A model generated the notes under the pieces. That model was not told where the DNA came from and did no database searches. It worked only from the letters and a program-made list of their open reading frames with translations. Below, piece after piece: positions 25,565-29,039 of a stretch of 29,039 nucleotides of DNA. The translations under genes and the position numbers were made by a program. Positions within the stretch are counted from its first letter, which is position 1; each line of letters starts with the position of its first letter. Source of the stretch: Burkholderiales bacterium (GTDB lineage: Bacteria; Pseudomonadota; Gammaproteobacteria; Burkholderiales; Burkholderiaceae); contig CANBUA010000018.1 of NCBI GenBank assembly GCA_947372535.1, positions 1-29,039 of the forward strand, written 5' to 3'.

Positions 25565-25856
25565 GTGCAACCGCACCGACGCGGCGCCGGTTATTTGGTT
25601 TGATCCAGATTCAATTTCGCCAGGCGGCATCCAGCCGGACGGGCGCAAACGCAAAAAAGCCACAAATCCATGCCGTTTCGGACTTGCCTCCTCGCCCAGT
25701 ACCACTAGGATGTGGGCTTGCTGCAGCGCGTCAAAGATGCTTGTTTGCGGCACAAATTCCAGCCGTCCACCACCCAAACAGGGGGGTGCTTCGATGGCAC
25801 AATCCGGCTGAAACAGCGCGCCCCAGGCATGCGCCTACAAACCACAGGGGATTTGA
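25565..25856. promoter_or_regulatory. 292-base gap upstream of the WecA-like gene
   Basis: No recognised gene lies here. A plausible but weak promoter for the downstream gene is CACAAT near 25799-25804 with AAACA about 17 bases upstream. The G-rich AGGGG at 25845-25849 precedes the GTG start by about 7 bases. A minus-strand frame is open across the stretch but continues into yacG antisense and has no recognised relatives. No terminator with a T-run was found after yacG. Confidence 0.3.
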
Positions 25857-26978
25857 GTGTCCACCAACGTCGTGACCTTGAGCGTGATGAGCGTCCTGGC
25901 GGCCAGCTTCGCCGTGTGCGCCTTGCTGATCCTGACGCAGCGCTGGCATGGGCCGCTCTCGCTGGACCATGACCTCACCGGTGCCCAGAAGATCCACCAG
26001 GATCCTGTCCCTCGTGTGGGTGGCGTGGGCGTGATGGCCGGGCTGTTGATGGGTGTGCTCGTGGGCTATGCCATGGGCGGCACGACCTGGCTCATGGTGA
26101 TCAAGTTGGCCTTGTGTGCCATCCCGGCCTTCGGCGCAGGCCTGATCGAAGACCTGACCAAGAAGGTGTCGGTGCGGACGCGGCTGCTGGCTTCGTTTGC
26201 CTCAGCGGCCCTGGCCGCCTGGACGCTGGGCGCTTCGCTGCTGCGCCTGGACACGCCCGGCCTCGATGACCTGATGACCTGGATGCCTGCCGCCATCCTG
26301 TTCACCTGCTTCGCCGTGGGTGGCATGACCAACGCGATCAACATCATCGACGGCCTGAATGGCCTGGCTTCTGGTGCCGTGGTGCTGATGCTGGCCGGGC
26401 TGGCGGGCATTGCCTGGCAAGCTGGCGACCTGCTGGTCATGAAGCTCTGCCTGTGGGGCATGGCGGCCATGGGCGGCTTCATCCTGTTGAACTACCCTTT
26501 CGGGCGCATCTTTCTGGGGGATGGCGGTGCCTACCTGGCCGGCTTCTGGCTGTCGGAATGCGCCGTGCTGCTGCTGCATCGCAACCCCAGCGTGTCCACC
26601 TGGGCCGTGCTGCTGTGCGTGATGTACCCCGCCTGGGAGACGATCTATTCGATCTACCGCCGCCACGTCAAACAAAAGGTCAGCAGCGGCGCGCCCGACA
26701 TGGCGCACTTCCATCACCTGATTTTCAAGGCGGCGGCAGGCCTGCAGGGGTCCAAAGACCGCAGCTGGTTGCAGCATGGGGCATCCAGCGCCTTCGTGTG
26801 GTTGCTGGTGGGCAGTTGCCAGATCGGGGCCCAGATGACCTGGAATCAACACGCGACATCCATCGCCCTGGTGAGTGCGTTCGTGGCCATGTATCTGGGG
26901 CTGTACGGCTCCCTGGGTCGGCGTGACAACTCGCTGGCCCTGGATGCGGGCCTGAGCGCCAGCAACCCGGGTTCGTGA
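25857..26978 (+). CDS. WecA/MraY-family undecaprenyl-phosphate sugar-1-phosphate transferase
   Basis: A 373-residue multi-spanning membrane protein that transfers a sugar 1-phosphate from a UDP-sugar to undecaprenyl phosphate, the initiating step for O-antigen, capsule or enterobacterial common antigen-type glycans. Motifs are NIIDGLNGLASG near residues 162-173, RIFLGDGGAYLAGF near 217-230 and DMAHFHHLIFK near 281-291, with LIEDL near 98-102 in place of the usual DD. It is a polytopic protein with about ten hydrophobic segments. The GTG at 25857 follows an AGGGGAT ribosome-binding site. It ends 7 bases before the convergent GT4 stop. The preferred sugar cannot be told; the family includes WecA, WbpL and TagO-type enzymes. 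Confidence 0.9.
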   Translation: MSTNVVTLSVMSVLAASFAVCALLILTQRWHGPLSLDHDLTGAQKIHQDPVPRVGGVGVMAGLLMGVLVGYAMGGTTWLMVIKLALCAIPAFGAGLIEDLTKKVSVRTRLLASFASAALAAWTLGASLLRLDTPGLDDLMTWMPAAILFTCFAVGGMTNAINIIDGLNGLASGAVVLMLAGLAGIAWQAGDLLVMKLCLWGMAAMGGFILLNYPFGRIFLGDGGAYLAGFWLSECAVLLLHRNPSVSTWAVLLCVMYPAWETIYSIYRRHVKQKVSSGAPDMAHFHHLIFKAAAGLQGSKDRSWLQHGASSAFVWLLVGSCQIGAQMTWNQHATSIALVSAFVAMYLGLYGSLGRRDNSLALDAGLSASNPGS

Positions 26979-26985
26979 TCGACGG

Positions 26986-28143
26986 TCAGCTTCTGGGCAA
27001 CTTGCGCTCGGCCAGTGCCCGATCAATGGCGCTCAGGTAGGCCTTCACCACCAGGGCTTCGTCGAACTCACGCGCCATCTTGGCGCGCCCGCGCTGCCCC
27101 ATGGCCGCCCGCTCGGCGCCACCCAACTGGATCATGCGACGCATGGCGTCGGCCAGACTGGTCGCACTGCGCACCTCGCACAAGTAGCCGTTGTCGCCGT
27201 CGTCCACCACTTCTCTGCAACCCACGGCATCCGTGGTGACCAGGGGACGCGCCATCGCAGCGGCTTCCAGCAAGGTCCTTGGGGTTCCTTCGCGATAGGA
27301 AGGCAGCACCACGCAATCGGCTGCGGCCACATGGGGCCTCACGTCATCCGTCACCCCCAGGTAGCGCACGGCGCCTTCCGCCACCCACTCGTCCATCTGG
27401 CTGCGGCTGATGGCCGCCGGGTTCTCGACGTCCAGGAAGCCCAGCAAGGCGAACTCGACCTCGGGGAACGCCGCGCGCAGCAGCCTGGCCGCCTGGACGT
27501 ATTCGCCAACGCCTTTGTCCCACAGCATGCGGGCCACCAGCAGAAAGCGCAGGGGCCGCCCGCTCGCCTCGGGCCATGGCGCCGGGGCAAACTTCTGCAG
27601 ATCGATGCCCGAGCCTGGGATCAGCTGGGTCGCGGCTGGCGTCGCCATCTTGTGCGACACGAACAGGGCCCGGTCATCCTTGTTCTGAAAAAACACCGTG
27701 GCCGAGCGGCGCAGAGCCAGCGCGTACAGGCGCCTCACCAGGCGCACCAGCAGGCCGCCCTGGATGAACACGGCACCCAGGCCTGCAATGTTGTTGATCA
27801 CCGGGATGTTCAGGCCATGGGCGGCCAATGAACCGTACACATTGGGTTTGACGGTGTAGCCCAGGTAGACATCGGGCTGCTCGGCTTGCATGAGGCGCCG
27901 ATATCGCCACCACAGCTTGAGATCCCGATCCGGGCGGGTGCCCTGCTTGTCCATGGGCAATGGCAGGTAGCGGCAGGGCAACGCAGCGAGTCGAGACACC
28001 GCCTCGTCGGGTGGCGCCACCACCACCACTTCCATGCCGGCGTCGGCCAGCGCCTGGATCAGGCCGGCGCGGAAGTTCACCACGTTCCAGGCCGCGTTGA
28101 CCGACAGCATGACCTTCAAGGGTCGAGTCCTTCCCACGTTCAC
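26986..28143 (-). CDS. GT4-family glycosyltransferase (CapM/PglA-like)
   Basis: A 385-residue GT-B enzyme. The N-terminal domain has MLSVNAAWNVVNFRAGLI and LGYTVKPNVYGSLAA, followed by FLLVARMLWDKGVGEY near 202-217 and the donor motif SYREGTPRTLLEAAAMARP near 284-302, then TTDAVGCREVVDDG. This pattern is typical of the second sugar transferase acting after a polyprenyl-phosphate initiating transferase. I use GTG 28143 because it overlaps the upstream stop as GTGA and GGAAGG lies 6 bases upstream; TTG and later GTG or ATG candidates lack this support. The operon also includes the GT-DUF218 fusion just upstream, and it converges with the WecA-like gene. Confidence 0.88.
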   Translation of the reverse strand: MNVGRTRPLKVMLSVNAAWNVVNFRAGLIQALADAGMEVVVVAPPDEAVSRLAALPCRYLPLPMDKQGTRPDRDLKLWWRYRRLMQAEQPDVYLGYTVKPNVYGSLAAHGLNIPVINNIAGLGAVFIQGGLLVRLVRRLYALALRRSATVFFQNKDDRALFVSHKMATPAATQLIPGSGIDLQKFAPAPWPEASGRPLRFLLVARMLWDKGVGEYVQAARLLRAAFPEVEFALLGFLDVENPAAISRSQMDEWVAEGAVRYLGVTDDVRPHVAAADCVVLPSYREGTPRTLLEAAAMARPLVTTDAVGCREVVDDGDNGYLCEVRSATSLADAMRRMIQLGGAERAAMGQRGRAKMAREFDEALVVKAYLSAIDRALAERKLPRS

Positions 28144-29039
28144 AACCAACCTTCCATCCAGTACCGAGCCCAGGCGACATATTCGTAAGCCACCATCGAC
28201 ATCACGCGCGGGGACGAGCCCACCCAGGAGCCAGAGGGTGGCACGCCGCTGGCCTTCACGGTGATCACGCCGATCTCTGGCGCCTGTCGGGCCCAGACGC
28301 CCGCCGCACGCCGCTCATGGTAGGGCCCGGTCACAAACAGCACTTGGCGAATGCCCTGCCGCTGCAGCGCCGCGCTGGTCAACCTCACGTTGGACAAGGT
28401 GCTGTTGGGCGTCTCCGTCAGGACCTGAATGCGTTCGACAGGCACACCCTGGTCCACGAGCAAGGCCCTGACCACTTGCGACTCGGTCGTGCCCCCGCGG
28501 TCCCATCCCGAAGACACGATGATGCGAGGCGCCAGACCTTCCCGGTACAAGCGCAAGGCGTCCTGCACACGGCGCTTGTAGCCGCTGTGATTGGGCGCAG
28601 GGTCGCCATCGCCGCTGAACACCACGATGGCCTGAGCCGGCCGGGGCTGCTGATCGAGCACCAGGGGCTGCCCCAGCCACCAGACCAGCGGCGAATGGAA
28701 CAGCACCCCGTAGACGCTCAAGAGCGCCACCGTCCAGCGCAAGGCGCGGGATCGGCTGCGGCGGTACAGGGCAGCCAGCCTGGCCTGCCAGGGTTGGCGG
28801 TCGCGCTGTTTGGCCAGCACCAGCTCGTTGAGCAACTCGTGCATGTCTGCAAAGCGCTGGGTCCAGCTGTTGGCCCTGGCCGCCTCCACCCTGGCTTGCC
28901 GGTCCACATCGGCATGCGCCGTGGCGGGCATGTTCAGGGCCTCATCGATCGCGGCCAGGAAGCCCTCTGAGGTGTCGGCCAGTTGGACCACCTCACCGTG
29001 GCGCGTCCGATAGGCCTTGATCTCGGCCAGATCGCTGGA
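28140..29039 (-). CDS. Apparent glycosyltransferase C-terminus fused to a YdcF/SanA-like DUF218 domain, 5' end outside window
   Basis: The minus-strand frame is open to the window end, so the N-terminus is missing; about 299 codons are visible. The first part, with AYRTRHGEVVQLADTSEGFL and a later RANSWTQRF, looks like the C-terminus of a GT1/GT4 glycosyltransferase. A single membrane segment follows (WTVALLSVYGVLFHSPLVWW), then a DUF218 domain: AQAIVVFSGDGDP, ALRLYREGLAPRIIVSSGWD, PNSTLSNVRLT and VLFVTGPYHERRA. DUF218 proteins (YdcF, SanA, ElyC) act in envelope or polysaccharide processing, but their exact chemistry is uncertain. The stop overlaps the next GTG as GTGA. A start at an internal GTG near 28991 could give a DUF218 protein alone, but the preceding residues match a glycosyltransferase. 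Confidence 0.78.
   Translation of the reverse strand, partial: SSDLAEIKAYRTRHGEVVQLADTSEGFLAAIDEALNMPATAHADVDRQARVEAARANSWTQRFADMHELLNELVLAKQRDRQPWQARLAALYRRSRSRALRWTVALLSVYGVLFHSPLVWWLGQPLVLDQQPRPAQAIVVFSGDGDPAPNHSGYKRRVQDALRLYREGLAPRIIVSSGWDRGGTTESQVVRALLVDQGVPVERIQVLTETPNSTLSNVRLTSAALQRQGIRQVLFVTGPYHERRAAGVWARQAPEIGVITVKASGVPPSGSWVGSSPRVMSMVAYEYVAWARYWMEGWL

Noticed and set aside
25001..25777. Minus-strand frame across zapD, yacG and the following gap, considered as a Nudix hydrolase often found next to yacG
   Set aside because: No Nudix box is present in any frame of the region and most of it is antisense to zapD and yacG.
25793..25813. TGGCAC near 25796 as a sigma-54 -24 element
   Set aside because: No GC pair at the required distance for the -12 element (TTGC) was found.

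Overview
The window looks like a chromosomal segment of a high-GC betaproteobacterium, most likely in the order Burkholderiales. The run pilB-pilC-pilD-coaE-zapD-yacG, the ADP-heptose genes and the codon usage support this. That placement is an inference from gene order, not from a database search. I see no tRNA, rRNA, CRISPR array, insertion sequence or phage gene. Almost all of the window serves cell-surface glycans (LPS core, O-antigen or capsule) and type IV pili.

Region 1 (1-11502) is an LPS inner-core and export block. A partial GT4 glycosyltransferase, a GT9 heptosyltransferase-like enzyme and a second GT4 enzyme are chained by ATGA overlaps. Convergent to them is the ADP-heptose operon gmhA, rfaE1 and a fused rfaE2-gmhB. 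Divergent from gmhA is a run of a second GT9 enzyme, an MsbA-like ABC flippase, hldD, a DUF5672 protein and a GT4 enzyme. All five activities for ADP-L-glycero-D-manno-heptose are therefore present, in four genes.

Region 2 (11503-19880) is an accessory sugar-modification region made of two divergent operons around a 558-base intergenic gap. The minus-strand operon carries an unusual AT-richer glycosyltransferase-like gene, a Gfo/Idh/MocA dehydrogenase, an ATP-grasp ligase and a DegT/DnrJ-type aminotransferase. The plus-strand operon carries a sugar nucleotidyltransferase, a GDPD-like phosphodiesterase, a HAD hydrolase, a second nucleotidyltransferase-fold protein that has lost key catalytic residues, and a small cupin. 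These two operons are the best candidates for an undescribed system. I infer that they make and attach an unusual activated sugar or phosphodiester-linked group.

Region 3 (19956-25564) is conserved housekeeping: PilB, PilC and PilD for type IV pilus assembly, then CoaE, ZapD and YacG.

Region 4 (25857-29039) starts a second glycan locus. It has a WecA/MraY-family polyprenyl-phosphate sugar-1-phosphate transferase, convergent with a GT4 enzyme. The GT4 gene is coupled by a GTGA overlap to an apparent fusion of a glycosyltransferase C-terminus with a YdcF/SanA-like DUF218 domain, which is cut by the window edge.
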